Shown: one piece after another, positions 1-9,967 of the stretch | Layout of the letters: each line of letters opens with the position of its first letter | Numbering within the stretch: position 1 is the stretch's first letter | DNA from: Vibrio pomeroyi | Lineage (GTDB): Bacteria > Pseudomonadota > Gammaproteobacteria > Enterobacterales > Vibrionaceae | Length of the DNA stretch: 64,000 bases | NCBI GenBank assembly: GCA_041879425.1 | Contig: CP090854.1 | Span: 806,001-870,000, forward strand | Reading direction: 5' to 3' | Notes under the pieces: model-generated | Seen by the model: the letters and a program-made list of their open reading frames with translations, nothing else | Databases searched by the model: none | Told to the model about the DNA's origin: nothing | Position numbers and translations under genes: made by a program

Positions 1-1
1 A

Positions 2-1150
2 GAAGGGCAGACTTCAGTGCAAGTTGATGTTCAACTTCCCGGAGAGGCTGTCGCAACCGTCATACCTCAAAGCCAATTTAACCTGAGCCAAGACCTCGAT
101 TATACGGTGATGGTGGTGGGCGATGCTGATGGTTCCAACAACCCTGTAGAAGCTTTAGTTGTTACTCGTCCTGCTGTGGGCACGGCAACCAGTTCTAGTT
201 TAGATGTGCAAGTGGTTCACGCTGCTACAGGTGTCGGCGATGTAAACTTGTATGTCACAGGTCCTAGCGATCCATTGGGTGCACCGTTGGGGACGTTGGC
301 TTATAAAGATTTTACCGATGTGCTTAATATTCCTGCTGGTCAATATCGTGTGAGACTTGAAACAGTCAGCGGTAGTGCTATTGCGTTTGATTCAGGAGAG
401 ATCACACTCTCAGCTGGTAGTGAGTTAACCATTGCAGCCGTACCGAGAGCAGATTCTAATAGTGCTTCACCTGTTAAATTGATGGTAATGGATGGTTCGG
501 GCTCATCTTTAATCTACGATATGGCAGAAACGGCAGAAGTCAGAGTAGGATATTTAGTTGATGGTGCTCCGGATGTAGACCCATTTGTAAATGGTTCGGC
601 TTTTGCGCCTTTAGCCGATTTGATGTTCAAGGAAATCCGAGGATTCATCGATTTGGCTGTCGGAAGCTACGATATTGATATCTTTGCAGATGGTACTACA
701 ACCAGTGCACTGATTGATGCAGATGGTGTCGCTGTATTTGCTGGTATGGATTACAGCATCTATGCGGTAGGGACCGTGAGTCCACTGAATCTGGAAGCTT
801 TGGTTGTTCCAGAAAACCGTCGCCCGGTTGCGACCAGTGCAGTATTGAATATTACCCATGCTGCGGCTAATCCAATTGCGGCTTCGGTTGATATTTACTT
901 GACCGAGAATACGGGTATTGCTGGCAGCACTCCTGCGCTGAGTGATGTGAAATTTAAAGATTATGTGAATGGTATTTATGTTGCAGCGGGAACCTATTAT
1001 GTAACGATTACCGTTGCAGGTGACCCATCAACAATAGCGGTTAATTCAGCACAGGCGATATTAGCTGATGGCGTGGTGTATCAAGTTGTGGCGATTGACG
1101 ATTCGGCTGGCACAGGCTTCAACCTTATTGTGAGTGATACAACAGACTAG
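2..1150 (+). CDS. DUF4397 repeat protein, 3' part (start lies outside window)
   Basis: The reading frame is open from the first bases of the window, so the gene starts upstream. The GTG at 17 is only an internal Val codon. About 380 residues are visible. They show three successive beta-rich units of roughly 85-95 residues: about 62-147 (motifs VVHAA and IPAGQYRVRL), about 172-255 (LAVGSYDIDIF) and about 274-365 (ITHAA and VAAGTYYVTI), plus the tail of another unit at the left edge. This is the pattern of DUF4397, a domain of unknown function found in secreted or lipid-anchored surface proteins. No membrane segment is visible in this part. It converges on ampG across a shared hairpin. The domain call is fairly secure; the function is unknown. 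Confidence 0.75.
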   Translation, partial: EGQTSVQVDVQLPGEAVATVIPQSQFNLSQDLDYTVMVVGDADGSNNPVEALVVTRPAVGTATSSSLDVQVVHAATGVGDVNLYVTGPSDPLGAPLGTLAYKDFTDVLNIPAGQYRVRLETVSGSAIAFDSGEITLSAGSELTIAAVPRADSNSASPVKLMVMDGSGSSLIYDMAETAEVRVGYLVDGAPDVDPFVNGSAFAPLADLMFKEIRGFIDLAVGSYDIDIFADGTTTSALIDADGVAVFAGMDYSIYAVGTVSPLNLEALVVPENRRPVATSAVLNITHAAANPIAASVDIYLTENTGIAGSTPALSDVKFKDYVNGIYVAAGTYYVTITVAGDPSTIAVNSAQAILADGVVYQVVAIDDSAGTGFNLIVSDTTD

Positions 1151-1177
1151 CGTTTACTAAATCATTAGTGACAAAGT

Positions 1178-1207
1178 AAAAGAGGGTAGCGTGATGCTAC
1201 CCTCTTT
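1178..1207. terminator. Bidirectional intrinsic terminator between the DUF4397 gene and ampG
   Basis: Near-perfect hairpin with arms AAAGAGGGTAGC and GCTACCCTCTTT around a GTGAT loop. It is followed by T-rich sequence on the plus strand and by a T run on the minus strand. It sits between two convergent genes. Confidence 0.85.
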
Positions 1208-1228
1208 CTATTCTGTCTTCTTTTTCTC

Positions 1229-2587
1229 TTATTCGTGGTTGGTTTTCGCTTTTTCTAGTAAATCTGTGAAAAAGTGGCGTAACGAATAGAGCATGATCAA
1301 ACTTGGTATCACCATGAGAGCAGTCAATATAAAGAAGGTTGACCAGTCATTGAGGTAATCAACCAACTCACCGCTGAAGGAAGCCAGTGTGGTGCGACCG
1401 AAGTTACCTAAGGATGCGAGTAAGGCATATTGTGTTGCCGAAAAAGCTTGGCCTGTTAATAACGTTAGGAAAGAGACAAACGCAACGGTAGAAAAGGCAG
1501 TTGTGAAGTTGTCGACAATGATGGTTGCCAAGAACAAGGTTTCACTCGGGCCAGTCTGAGCGATCCACGCAAACATTAGATTACTTGCCGCCATTGCCAC
1601 ACCGCCGATCATCAGCCCGCGTACAATACCGAATTTCACATTGAAGACACTGCCTACCAAAGTGAAGAATATGGTTGCTCCCCAGCCAATTAACTTGGAG
1701 TAATGACCGATCTGCTCGTTACTGAAACCTATCTCTTTATAGAAGGTAATCGACATGCGACCTAGGAAGGCTTCACCTATCTTAAATAGGAACACAAACA
1801 GCAATAGAGTAATGGCAACTTGAACGCCGTTTCTTTTGAAGAAATCATAAAATGGTTCAATTACCGTTACACTGAACCAAGCGACAAGCTTTGAGCCGAC
1901 CACTTTATTGTGGCGCTGTTGTGCTTGCTCTTGTAGGGCTTCACGTCGTGTATTTGGCTCTCCGACACAAAGAGTAAACAGCATTAATACAACAACGACA
2001 CCTGCCATTCCGTAATACACGCCATTCCAACCGATTGAGTCTGCATTAATAAAGGCAAGGTAGCCTGGTAGAGAATACCCTGTCCACCAACCAATTACGG
2101 CCATTGCAGAAGCTTGCGGCAGTTTTGATGCTTCCGATTTTGGGAAGGTATCAATACGAAATGCATCAATCGCGATGTCTTGCGTGGCTGAGGCAATGGC
2201 AATAGCAAGCGCCAACATTGAGGTAAACGCCAAATTCTCTGCGGGATTGACGCCTGCGATGAATAAGGTGCCGATCAAAACAATGGTTTGGCAGAAAAAG
2301 ATCCAACTGCGGCGTTGGCCAAGTATTGCATGAAGCACCGGCAGTTTTACTCGGTCTACCAATGGTGCCCATAAAAAGTTAATCGCATAGACGGCAAACA
2401 CACTACCAAAGTAGCCGATGGCTGCTCGCGTTAAACCTGCATCTTTTAGCCAACCAGACATGTTGGAGCCAATAAGAACCCATGGGAAGCCGCTCGAACA
2501 ACCGAGCATAAACACCCAAAGTAGGCGTTTATCAAGGTAGCTGCGGAAAGTCTGCATCCAAGAAAGAGAGGGAGTGCCTGATGACAT
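1229..2587 (-). CDS. ampG: AmpG-like muropeptide permease (MFS)
   Basis: A 452-residue, very hydrophobic protein of the major facilitator superfamily with about 12-14 membrane segments. The N-terminal part (LLWVFMLGCSSGFPW, then LKDAGLTRAAIGYFG and INFLWAPLVDR) is typical of AmpG, the inner-membrane permease that imports anhydro-muropeptides for cell-wall recycling. The segment IAIASATQDIAIDAFR near residue 140 is also an AmpG hallmark. Length fits the family at 450-490 residues. The ATG at 2587 is chosen because the protein aligns from its first residues. It is transcribed in the same direction as ppiA but separated from it by a terminator. By family knowledge, muropeptide import also feeds AmpR-type beta-lactamase induction, but no ampR or ampC is seen here. 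Confidence 0.9.
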   Translation of the reverse strand: MSSGTPSLSWMQTFRSYLDKRLLWVFMLGCSSGFPWVLIGSNMSGWLKDAGLTRAAIGYFGSVFAVYAINFLWAPLVDRVKLPVLHAILGQRRSWIFFCQTIVLIGTLFIAGVNPAENLAFTSMLALAIAIASATQDIAIDAFRIDTFPKSEASKLPQASAMAVIGWWTGYSLPGYLAFINADSIGWNGVYYGMAGVVVVLMLFTLCVGEPNTRREALQEQAQQRHNKVVGSKLVAWFSVTVIEPFYDFFKRNGVQVAITLLLFVFLFKIGEAFLGRMSITFYKEIGFSNEQIGHYSKLIGWGATIFFTLVGSVFNVKFGIVRGLMIGGVAMAASNLMFAWIAQTGPSETLFLATIIVDNFTTAFSTVAFVSFLTLLTGQAFSATQYALLASLGNFGRTTLASFSGELVDYLNDWSTFFILTALMVIPSLIMLYSLRHFFTDLLEKAKTNHE

Positions 2588-2603
2588 AGGGCGTCCTTGT
2601 ATA

Positions 2604-2632
2604 GAAAAACGCCCTTAAGAAATAAGGGCGTT
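2604..2632 (-). terminator. Terminator of the yajG-ppiA pair
   Basis: Hairpin AACGCCCTTA / TAAGGGCGTT with a 5-nt loop, followed on the minus strand by TTTTTC. It lies just after the ppiA stop codon and before ampG. Confidence 0.8.
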
Positions 2633-2640
2633 ACATTGGA

Positions 2641-3189
2641 TTACTTAAGAAGGGTCACTTTAGTGATGACGATTGGGTCGACTGGGATGTCTGACATACG
2701 GCCCATTCGCTTGGTTGGAATCGTTGCCATCTTTTGAACAACATCAAAACCTTCAGTTACTTTGCCGAATACTGCGTAACCTGGGTTACCGCCTTTTGCG
2801 TTCAAGAAATCATTATCAGAGAAGTTAATGAAGAACTGGCGAGTCGCAGAATCTGGCGCATTAGTACGAGCCATAGCGATTGTGGCTGTATCGTTCTTCA
2901 AGCCATTGCTGCCTTCATTCTTGATAGGAGCATAAGTTGCTTGTTGATTCATGTCTTGATCGAAGCCGCCACCTTGCGCCATGAAACCAGGAATAACACG
3001 GTGGAAGATAGTACCTTCGTAGCTGCCGTCAGCAACGTACTTTAGAAAGTTCTCAGCACTCACCGGTGCTTGCTCTTGGTTAAGCTCGATAGTGAAGTCG
3101 CCTAATGTTGTTTCTACGTTCACTTTAGGACCAGCCCAAACGCTCACGCTCACCAGCATTAGAGCAATAGAAGATAAAATGCGACCCAT
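2641..3189 (-). CDS. ppiA: Periplasmic cyclophilin-type peptidyl-prolyl isomerase
   Basis: A 182-residue cyclophilin that catalyses cis-trans isomerisation of Xaa-Pro bonds. An N-terminal signal peptide (hydrophobic IALMLVSVSVWA, cleavage expected after about residue 19) places it in the periplasm, which separates it from cytoplasmic PpiB. The catalytic block FHRVIPGFMAQGG is at about residues 62-74, followed by the conserved ATIAMART and SATRQFFIN. Length matches E. coli PpiA at 190. Its ATG overlaps the stop of yajG by one base (TAATG), so the two are probably translationally coupled. A terminator follows directly. The family call is very secure; the A-type assignment rests on the signal peptide. 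Confidence 0.92.
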   Translation of the reverse strand: MGRILSSIALMLVSVSVWAGPKVNVETTLGDFTIELNQEQAPVSAENFLKYVADGSYEGTIFHRVIPGFMAQGGGFDQDMNQQATYAPIKNEGSNGLKNDTATIAMARTNAPDSATRQFFINFSDNDFLNAKGGNPGYAVFGKVTEGFDVVQKMATIPTKRMGRMSDIPVDPIVITKVTLLK

Positions 3190-3758
3190 TAGAAACGTTC
3201 CTTCATGTAAGTTTGTAGCTCTTGGTCGTTGGCAATCTCTTTCAATACCAAGTTGATTACATCGTTAAGCACCATCGCGATATCATCGTTTGAAGCGCTT
3301 AATGCGCCTGTGCGAGTTGCGGTACCGTTGAATGTTTTAACGAGCTTACCTTCCGGTGTCTCAGCCGTTACTTCAAGCGTTACTTTACCGTCCATTTGGT
3401 TTTCCATAATGGTGTGCTCTACGGTAACAAGCGCTTCTTGAATCTCTAAAACAATCGAGTTTTCGCTATTTACGCTTGCACGGTAACCTTGAGACTCTAA
3501 CTGTTGTGCTACAGCGTTCTCTAGAGAAATACGCATGTTCTGCTTAGCGTGAATTGGCTGAATATTTGAACGGCCACTATCAACCAATGCAACGTATTGA
3601 GCGGCACGAACATCTTTACTTGTTAGTGTGTATGTTTTGCCTTGTACTAGGTTGCTTGAGCTTAGTGAAGCTTCTGGCATTACATTGATCTGTTCTTGCT
3701 GAGGGGCTGAACATGCTGTCAAAGCCATAATAGAAGCAGCCAAAATCAGTTTTTTCAT
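3189..3758 (-). CDS. yajG: YajG-family lipoprotein
   Basis: A 189-residue protein starting with a lipoprotein signal peptide. The lipobox is LTAC with the modified Cys at residue 16, followed by Ser-Ala, which favours outer-membrane sorting. The rest is a soluble domain that looks like the YajG / DUF lipoprotein family (motifs RAAQYVALVDSGR and an alternating strand pattern TVEHTIMENQMDGKVTLEV). Function is unknown; E. coli yajG lies beside ampG, and the same neighbourhood is kept here (yajG, ppiA, ampG on one strand). Stop overlaps the ppiA start by one base. The name is by family resemblance and neighbourhood. Confidence 0.8.
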   Translation of the reverse strand: MKKLILAASIMALTACSAPQQEQINVMPEASLSSSNLVQGKTYTLTSKDVRAAQYVALVDSGRSNIQPIHAKQNMRISLENAVAQQLESQGYRASVNSENSIVLEIQEALVTVEHTIMENQMDGKVTLEVTAETPEGKLVKTFNGTATRTGALSASNDDIAMVLNDVINLVLKEIANDQELQTYMKERF

Positions 3759-3824
3759 TCCTTTATCCTTTCTAAATTCACACCAGAAGCTCGGTATCTT
3801 AAATTCTTGTGAAGTCGTTTCTGC

Positions 3825-4976
3825 TTATTTATTAAAATTCGCAGGTTCTCTTGTTGCTTGTAATATCTCAAATTTTTGGTTTAGTTCAAGCGTTTCAACG
3901 TTAGCTTCACCAAATAGTCTTGCTAGTTTGACATCGTATCCGAGGTGTCGGTTGCCAATAACAATTAATTTGCCTCCATTGCTTAGAACATGCTTTGCAT
4001 CACAGAACATTTGCCATGCAATGTGATCAGTAATCGCTTGTTGCTGATGGAACGGAGGATTACACATTACTAAGTAAGTGCTGTTTTTCTTAAAACCATC
4101 TAAACAGTTGTTGGCGATGAACTGGAAGTTACCTTCTTCACCAAGGTTATCCTTGACGTTTTGGCGTGCCGATTCAATCGCCATGAAGCTCTCATCAACA
4201 CAAGTGATACGAGCCTGAGGGTTCAATTGCCCTGCTTTAACACTCAAAACACCGTTACCACAGCCTAAGTCGATGATATGGCGTAGCTCAGGGTCTTGAG
4301 GGATATGCTCTAGCATATAGCGAGCGCCTTGATCGAGTGCTTCGCCTGAGTAAACATTCGGTAAATTTTTCAAGCGGATATCTTCACCGTCTACATCCCA
4401 CTCCACAAACGGCTCAACGGTTTGAATCGGTTGGCAATTTGGAGAAGAGAAAACCAAGCGGTGTTTTTTCTTCGCTAACGAGGTTTTGGTCTCGCCTAGG
4501 TACTTCTCGAAAAGGTTAAGTGTAGAGGTGTGGATCTCTTTTACTTTGTTGACACCGAGCACTTGGCAGCCTTCAGGCAGTGCTTGGCGTAATTGACTTA
4601 ACTGCCATACAAGGTGGCGGTTGGTCTTTGGCAGCTGCATGATCACAAGGTCGATACCGTGTGGGATATCATCCATGGTGTTTAAAAAGTTGACTCGATT
4701 ACATTGATTACGCTGTAAGTTTTTTAGCGCACCGCGATGAGAAATAAATGAGTCGCTCATCATTGTGACATCATGATCTTTCGAGAACCAAGCGGATAGG
4801 GCACCAAAGCTGTCGTTCATGATCAGGATGTGTTTGCCAGGTTCAAGATTCATCTCTTCAACATGACTGATCAGGTATTCGTCGCCCGCATCCCAAGCTT
4901 GAAGGGTTTCATTTGAACGTTTAGGGAAACGATGTAAGGTCAAAGTTCTATCGTGAAGGGTAAGTTCGGTTTTCAT
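3825..4976 (-). CDS. rlmG: 23S rRNA (guanine-1835-N2) methyltransferase
   Basis: A 383-residue class I methyltransferase of the RsmC/RlmG family, which modifies G1835 of 23S rRNA with S-adenosylmethionine. It has the family's duplicated layout: a degenerate N-terminal methyltransferase-like domain (about 1-190) and an active C-terminal domain with the SAM-binding motif IIDLGCGNGVLSV (about 235-247) and the catalytic NPPF motif in VMCNPPFHQQ (about 311). Length equals the E. coli protein at 378. Monocistronic; bolA is divergent from it across about 170 bp. A confident call. Confidence 0.93.
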   Translation of the reverse strand: MKTELTLHDRTLTLHRFPKRSNETLQAWDAGDEYLISHVEEMNLEPGKHILIMNDSFGALSAWFSKDHDVTMMSDSFISHRGALKNLQRNQCNRVNFLNTMDDIPHGIDLVIMQLPKTNRHLVWQLSQLRQALPEGCQVLGVNKVKEIHTSTLNLFEKYLGETKTSLAKKKHRLVFSSPNCQPIQTVEPFVEWDVDGEDIRLKNLPNVYSGEALDQGARYMLEHIPQDPELRHIIDLGCGNGVLSVKAGQLNPQARITCVDESFMAIESARQNVKDNLGEEGNFQFIANNCLDGFKKNSTYLVMCNPPFHQQQAITDHIAWQMFCDAKHVLSNGGKLIVIGNRHLGYDVKLARLFGEANVETLELNQKFEILQATREPANFNK

Positions 4977-5081
4977 TGCTTGAGATACTTATGTAAGGAA
5001 TAACAAGGATATTGTCTCAAATGCAGGCTGAACAAGATAGAAAAAACTCAAGCAAACCTATGCCATTCGCTATCAAATACT

Positions 5082-5110
5082 CAGACAGCCGACCGCTTAG
5101 GGTTTATACT
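5082..5110 (+). promoter_or_regulatory. Candidate bolA promoter
   Basis: A -35 element CAGACA at 5082-5087 and a -10 element TATACT at 5105-5110, with an ideal 17-nt spacer, lie 41 bp upstream of the bolA ATG. Four of six and five of six bases match the sigma-70 consensus. By family knowledge bolA is often RpoS-dependent, which the sequence alone cannot show. Confidence 0.5.
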
Positions 5111-5150
5111 CACCCCACGGATAATGCCAATACGTTATTAAGGAATCACA

Positions 5151-5459
5151 ATGATCCAAGAAGTTATCGAAACAAAATTGCACAATGAGTTTTCACCAAG
5201 TCATTTAAACGTGGTCAATGAGAGCTATATGCACAATGTTCCGGCCGGTTCTGAGAGTCATTTTAAAGTGATTGTTGTCAGTGATGTGTTTGAAGGTTTA
5301 CGTCTTATTGCTCGTCATCGAGCGGTAAATAAAGCACTTTCAGAAGAGTTAGCGAATAATATTCACGCACTGTCCATTCACACTTATACAAAAGATGAAT
5401 GGATGAAGCAGCTCGATAACGTGCCAGACAGCCCTATGTGTATGGGTGGTGGCAAGTAA
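5151..5459 (+). CDS. bolA: BolA-family protein
   Basis: A 102-residue BolA/IbaG-type protein. The family core is visible: N-terminal helix [10 protein letters not shown], strand [12 protein letters not shown], then [28 protein letters not shown] with the conserved helix-turn-helix-like block and the His used for Fe-S ligation with monothiol glutaredoxins (SESHFKV and ARHRAV regions), then [14 protein letters not shown]. BolA is tied to cell shape, stationary-phase response and iron-sulfur trafficking. RBS AAGGA lies upstream of ATG 5151. A clear terminator follows at 5479. The Cys-Met-Gly-Gly-Gly tail is a small lineage-specific end. Confidence 0.92.
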   Translation: MIQEVIETKLHNEFSPSHLNVVNESYMHNVPAGSESHFKVIVVSDVFEGLRLIARHRAVNKALSEELANNIHALSIHTYTKDEWMKQLDNVPDSPMCMGGGK

Positions 5460-5478
5460 CACAACGAGCATATTGAGA

Positions 5479-5502
5479 AAAGGCGGCGATGCCGCCTTTT
5501 TT
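5479..5502 (+). terminator. Terminator of bolA
   Basis: GC-rich hairpin AAAGGCGGC-GAT-GCCGCCTTT followed by a T run, 19 bp after the bolA stop. Confidence 0.9.
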
Positions 5503-5980
5503 GTCGCCAAACCTATGTGTTTTTCGTTGTTATATCACTCAAACTGATGGCAATTTGAACGGCCGAAAATACCTACAATGAGTAATGTTTTTATTAACAG
5601 TGTTTCAACATAACTCGTAAAATATTAGTTTGTGACAGAGTATTAATCTCTTGTTTAAAACACGTTTCAAAAGCCATTTTATCTGTGCGGCTCGTCAAAT
5701 TTATACATATTTGAGAGTCCATATGCTTCAAATCTCACCAAATAAAGGCGGTATTCAAGTTATTGGTCATGGCATCAAGTTGTCAAAAAATGCTAGAATA
5801 CGGCACCTGATAAATCTCACATGTTTTGTGTGATGAGTTTATTAAGATAATGTTGCGATTTTGGTATCTCAAATTTACCAAAACCGGACACTGTAATGTC
5901 GTGTCTAAGGGCGATTTTAAAACGTCCTGAATTTACGCAATTAAAAGAATCTTTTTCCCGATAAAGTAGTGCAAGTGCGT
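5503..5980 (+). promoter_or_regulatory. Upstream region of the nqr operon with candidate extended -10 promoter
   Basis: This 478-bp AT-rich stretch holds no convincing gene. A 60-codon frame at 5651-5833 has no recognisable content. The best promoter-like site is TGC-TAGAAT at 5791-5799, an extended -10 with no good -35, which would leave a leader of about 175 nt before nqrA. A C/G-containing purine tract and partial inverted sequences occur in the leader, but I cannot assign a riboswitch. Direct regulators of nqr cannot be told from sequence. Confidence 0.4.
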
Positions 5981-7321
5981 ATGATTACAATAAAGAAGGG
6001 TTTGGATCTTCCTATCGCAGGAACTCCATCCCAGGTGATTAATGATGGTAAGTCCATCACTAAAGTCGCCTTGCTTGGCGAAGAGTACGTTGGTATGCGT
6101 CCTACGATGCATGCTCGCGTTGGTGATGAAGTGAAGAAAGGCCAAGTTCTTTTTGCAGATAAAAAGAACCCAGGTGTTGTATTTACTTCTCCAGCAAGCG
6201 GTAAAGTTATTGAAGTGAACCGTGGTGCTAAGCGTGTTCTTCAATCAGTAGTGATTGAAGTAGCAGGCAATGAGCAAATCACGTTCAATAGCTATGAAGC
6301 TAACCAACTAGCAGGTCTTGACCGTGAAACGGTTAAAACTCAGTTAGTTGAGTCTGGCGCATGGACCGCTTTGCGAACTCGTCCGTTCAGCAAGGTTCCA
6401 GCAGTTGATTCTGAAACTCAGGCTATTTTCGTTACTGCTATGGATACTAATCCACTAGCAGCTGAGCCAGAATTAATCATTAACGAGCAGTCTGATGCTT
6501 TCGTTGCTGGTTTAGATCTTCTTTCAACTCTGACTAACGGTAAAGTGTACGTTTGTAAAAAAGGTACTAGCTTACCTCGTTCAGCTCAGTCTAACGTTGA
6601 AGAACATGTTTTTGATGGCCCACACCCTGCAGGTCTTGCAGGCACGCATATGCATTACCTATACCCGGTAAATGCACAAAATGTAGCGTGGAGCATTAAC
6701 TACCAAGATGTTATCGCATTCGGTAAGCTTTTCCTTACTGGTGAGATTTACTCTGAGCGTGTTGTTTCTCTGGCTGGTCCAGTGGTTAACAACCCACGTC
6801 TAGTTCGTACTCAAATTGGTGCTAGCCTTGAAGAGTTGACTGACAGCGAGTTAATGCCAGGCGAAGTTCGTGTGATTTCTGGTTCTGTACTTACGGGTAC
6901 TGAAGCAACAGGTCCACATGCTTTCCTTGGTCGTTACCATCAGCAAGTTTCTGTTCTACGTGAAGGTCGTGATAAAGAGCTATTCGGCTGGGCTATGCCT
7001 GGTAAGAACAAGTTCTCTGTTACTCGTTCATTCCTTGGTCACCTGTTTAAAGGTCAGTTGTTCAACATGACAACGACGACAAACGGTAGTGACCGCTCAA
7101 TGGTTCCAATCGGTAACTACGAGCGCGTAATGCCTCTAGATATGGAACCTACATTGCTGCTTCGTGATCTATGTGCTGGCGACGTTGATAGTGCTCAAGC
7201 ACTAGGTGCGCTAGAGCTAGACGAAGAAGATGTAGCATTGTGTACCTTTGTATGTCCAGGTAAGTACGAGTACGGTCAACTACTTCGTGAATGCCTAGAT
7301 ACGATTGAGAAGGAAGGGTAA
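5981..7321 (+). CDS. nqrA: Na+-translocating NADH:quinone reductase subunit A
   Basis: A 446-residue peripheral subunit of the six-subunit Na+-NQR, which oxidises NADH, reduces ubiquinone and pumps Na+ out of the cell. NqrA faces the cytoplasm and contributes to ubiquinone binding. The start at 5981 ([14 protein letters not shown]) is chosen over GTG 5969 because it matches the usual NqrA N-terminus. Conserved segments include [19 protein letters not shown], the biotinyl-like [31 protein letters not shown] (about residue 211) and the C-terminal [12 protein letters not shown]. First gene of the operon; 5 bp separate it from nqrB. Confidence 0.96.
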   Translation: MITIKKGLDLPIAGTPSQVINDGKSITKVALLGEEYVGMRPTMHARVGDEVKKGQVLFADKKNPGVVFTSPASGKVIEVNRGAKRVLQSVVIEVAGNEQITFNSYEANQLAGLDRETVKTQLVESGAWTALRTRPFSKVPAVDSETQAIFVTAMDTNPLAAEPELIINEQSDAFVAGLDLLSTLTNGKVYVCKKGTSLPRSAQSNVEEHVFDGPHPAGLAGTHMHYLYPVNAQNVAWSINYQDVIAFGKLFLTGEIYSERVVSLAGPVVNNPRLVRTQIGASLEELTDSELMPGEVRVISGSVLTGTEATGPHAFLGRYHQQVSVLREGRDKELFGWAMPGKNKFSVTRSFLGHLFKGQLFNMTTTTNGSDRSMVPIGNYERVMPLDMEPTLLLRDLCAGDVDSAQALGALELDEEDVALCTFVCPGKYEYGQLLRECLDTIEKEG

Positions 7322-7326
7322 TTTTC

Positions 7327-8571
7327 ATGGGCCTTAAAAAGTTTCTTGAAGACATCGAGCATCATTTTGAGCCAGGTGGTAAACACGAGAAGTGGTTTGC
7401 GCTTTACGAAGCAGCAGCGACAGTGTTCTACACGCCAGGTCTTATTACAAAGAAAAGCTCGCACGTTCGTGATAGCGTTGATTTAAAACGTATCATGATC
7501 ATGGTTTGGTTCGCGGTATTCCCAGCAATGTTCTGGGGTATGTACAACGCGGGTGGCCAAGCTATCGCAGCACTTAACCATATGTACGCAGGCGCTGAAC
7601 TAGCATCTGTTATCGATGGTAACTGGCACTACTGGCTAACCGAAATGCTTGGCGCCTCCTTAGGAGCCGATGCAGGTGTTGGCAGTAAGATGCTACTTGG
7701 TGCGACTTACTTCCTACCTATCTACGCAACGGTATTCATCGTTGGTGGTTTCTGGGAAGTTCTGTTCTGTATGGTGCGTAAGCACGAAGTAAACGAAGGT
7801 TTCTTTGTTACTTCTATCTTATTCGCGCTTATCGTTCCGCCAACACTTCCTCTATGGCAAGCAGCACTAGGTATTACCTTCGGTGTTGTTGTAGCGAAAG
7901 AGATCTTCGGTGGTACGGGGCGTAACTTCCTGAACCCTGCACTTGCTGGCCGTGCGTTCCTATTCTTTGCATACCCTGCACAGATTTCAGGTGACGTAGT
8001 TTGGACTGCTGCAGACGGTTTCTCTGGTGCAACTGCTCTTAGCCAATGGGCTCAAGGCGGCGGTAGCGCACTAATGAACGTTACATCTGGTGAAGCAATC
8101 ACTTGGATGGACGCATTCATTGGTAACATCCCAGGTTCTATCGGTGAAGTATCGACTCTAGCACTTATGATTGGTGCAGCGATGATCGTTTACATGCGTA
8201 TCGCTTCATGGCGCATCATTGCTGGTGTAATGATCGGTATGATTGCTGTGTCTACGCTGTTTAACGTGATCGGTTCTGATACTAACGCAATGTTCAGCAT
8301 GCCTTGGCACTGGCACCTAGTTCTAGGTGGCTTCGCATTCGGTATGTTCTTCATGGCGACTGACCCAGTATCAGCTTCATTTACCAACAATGGTAAGTGG
8401 TGGTACGGCATCCTAATCGGCGCAATGTGTGTAATGATCCGTGTAGTTAACCCTGCATACCCAGAAGGCATGATGCTTGCGATTCTGTTCGCAAACCTAT
8501 TTGCTCCTCTGTTTGACCACGTTGTAATCGAGAAGAACATTAAGCGGAGACTAGCGCGCTATGGCAAGTAA
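7327..8571 (+). CDS. nqrB: Na+-NQR subunit B, covalent FMN and riboflavin-binding membrane subunit
   Basis: A 414-residue membrane subunit with about 10 transmembrane helices. The FMN attachment motif SGAT is present, and the modified residue computes to Thr236 (codon at 8032), the same number as in the V. cholerae enzyme. NqrB forms the main Na+ channel path together with NqrD and NqrE and passes electrons from NqrC to ubiquinone. The segment [23 protein letters not shown] is highly conserved. The C-terminal end overlaps the nqrC start by 11 bp, a sign of translational coupling. ApbE encoded downstream should attach the FMN. Confidence 0.96.
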   Translation: MGLKKFLEDIEHHFEPGGKHEKWFALYEAAATVFYTPGLITKKSSHVRDSVDLKRIMIMVWFAVFPAMFWGMYNAGGQAIAALNHMYAGAELASVIDGNWHYWLTEMLGASLGADAGVGSKMLLGATYFLPIYATVFIVGGFWEVLFCMVRKHEVNEGFFVTSILFALIVPPTLPLWQAALGITFGVVVAKEIFGGTGRNFLNPALAGRAFLFFAYPAQISGDVVWTAADGFSGATALSQWAQGGGSALMNVTSGEAITWMDAFIGNIPGSIGEVSTLALMIGAAMIVYMRIASWRIIAGVMIGMIAVSTLFNVIGSDTNAMFSMPWHWHLVLGGFAFGMFFMATDPVSASFTNNGKWWYGILIGAMCVMIRVVNPAYPEGMMLAILFANLFAPLFDHVVIEKNIKRRLARYGK

Positions 8572-9328
8572 TAACGATAGCATTAAAAAGACGCTGTTTG
8601 TTGTTATCGCATTGAGCCTAGTGTGCTCAATCATCGTTTCAACAGCTGCAGTTGTTCTTAAACCTAAGCAACAAGCTAACGCAGTTCTGGATCAGCAAAC
8701 TAAGATCCTTGAAGTTGCGGGCATTGACCTTGCAGGTGATATTCCAGCGTTGTACGCAGAGAACATCGAACCTCGTCTAGTTGATTTCGCTACTGGCGAT
8801 TTCGTTGACGGCGATGCTGCTGCATACGACCAACGTAAAGCGGCAAAAGATCCAGCTCAGTCAATCAAGCTTTCAGCTGAAGAAGACATTGCTAAGATCC
8901 TTCGTCGTGCTAACACAGGTACTGTATACCTTGTGAAAGATGGCGCTGAAACTTCTAAAGTTATCATCCCTGTTCACGGTAACGGCCTATGGTCAATGAT
9001 GTACGCATTCGTTGCGGTAGAAACTGATGGCAACACAGTTTCTGGTATCACTTACTACGAGCAAGGTGAAACTCCTGGACTTGGTGGTGAGGTTGAGAAC
9101 CCAGCTTGGCGCGCTCAATTCGTTGGTAAGAAATTATTCGACGAAAACCACAAACCTGCTATTCAGGTTGTTAAAGGTGGCGCTCCTCAAGGTTCTGAGC
9201 ACGGTGTAGATGGCCTTTCTGGTGCAACACTGACTAGCGTTGGTGTTCAACATACATTTGACTTCTGGTTAGGTGATATGGGCTTTGGTCCGTTCCTAGC
9301 AAAAGTTCGTGACGGAGGTCTGAACTAA
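8561..9328 (+). CDS. nqrC: Na+-NQR subunit C, covalent FMN subunit
   Basis: A 255-residue subunit with one N-terminal membrane helix ([22 protein letters not shown]) and a large periplasmic FMN-binding domain. The attachment motif [10 protein letters not shown] is at about residues 218-227, with the flavinylated Thr at 223 in this numbering. Other conserved blocks are [14 protein letters not shown] and [12 protein letters not shown]. It accepts electrons from the NqrD/E iron centre and passes them to NqrB. Starts inside nqrB and overlaps nqrD by one base. Confidence 0.96.
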   Translation: MASNNDSIKKTLFVVIALSLVCSIIVSTAAVVLKPKQQANAVLDQQTKILEVAGIDLAGDIPALYAENIEPRLVDFATGDFVDGDAAAYDQRKAAKDPAQSIKLSAEEDIAKILRRANTGTVYLVKDGAETSKVIIPVHGNGLWSMMYAFVAVETDGNTVSGITYYEQGETPGLGGEVENPAWRAQFVGKKLFDENHKPAIQVVKGGAPQGSEHGVDGLSGATLTSVGVQHTFDFWLGDMGFGPFLAKVRDGGLN

Positions 9329-9960
9329 TGTCTAGTGCAAAAGAAATTAAAAAGAGCATCTTAGCGCCGGTGTTGGACAACAACCCAATCGCGCTACAGG
9401 TTCTTGGTGTGTGTTCTGCTCTTGCGGTAACCACTAAACTAGAAACAGCATTTGTTATGACTATCGCGGTAATGTTCGTTACTGCTCTGTCTAACTTTTT
9501 CGTTTCTTTGATCCGTAACCACATTCCTAACAGTGTGCGTATCATCGTTCAGATGGCAATTATCGCATCACTAGTAATCGTGGTAGACCAAGTGCTAAAA
9601 GCATACCTATACGATATCTCTAAGCAGCTATCTGTATTCGTAGGCCTAATTATTACTAACTGTATTGTAATGGGTCGTGCTGAAGCATTCGCAATGAAGT
9701 CTGCGCCAATCCCATCTCTAATCGATGGTCTTGGTAACGGTCTTGGTTACGGTTTCGTTCTTATCACTGTTGGTTTCTTCCGTGAGCTTCTAGGCTCTGG
9801 CAAACTATTTGGTATGGAAGTACTACCTCTAGTGAGCAACGGTGGTTGGTATCAGCCAAACGGCTTGATGCTTCTAGCACCTTCTGCATTCTTCCTAATT
9901 GGTTTCTTGATTTGGGCAATTCGTGTGTTCAAACCAGAACAAGTAGAAGCGAAGGGGTAA
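9328..9960 (+). CDS. nqrD: Na+-NQR subunit D
   Basis: A 210-residue integral membrane protein with about six helices, paired with NqrE as inverted-topology homologs that hold a shared Fe centre in the membrane. The Cys residues used for this, one in [11 protein letters not shown] (about 29) and one in [17 protein letters not shown] (about 112), are both present. Part of the Na+ and electron path. ATG overlaps the nqrC stop; nqrE begins 7 bp after the stop. Confidence 0.95.
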
Positions 9961-9967
9961 GGTAGTC

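Noticed and set aside
2734..3045. 103-codon plus-strand frame opposite ppiA
   Set aside because: Antisense to a certain gene, no motif.
5651..5833. 60-codon frame upstream of nqrA
   Set aside because: No RBS, no family features, and it overlaps the promoter candidate.
5503..5980. Riboswitch (for example FMN) before the flavin-rich nqr operon
   Set aside because: I could not find the conserved boxes of a known riboswitch, only short AT-rich repeats.
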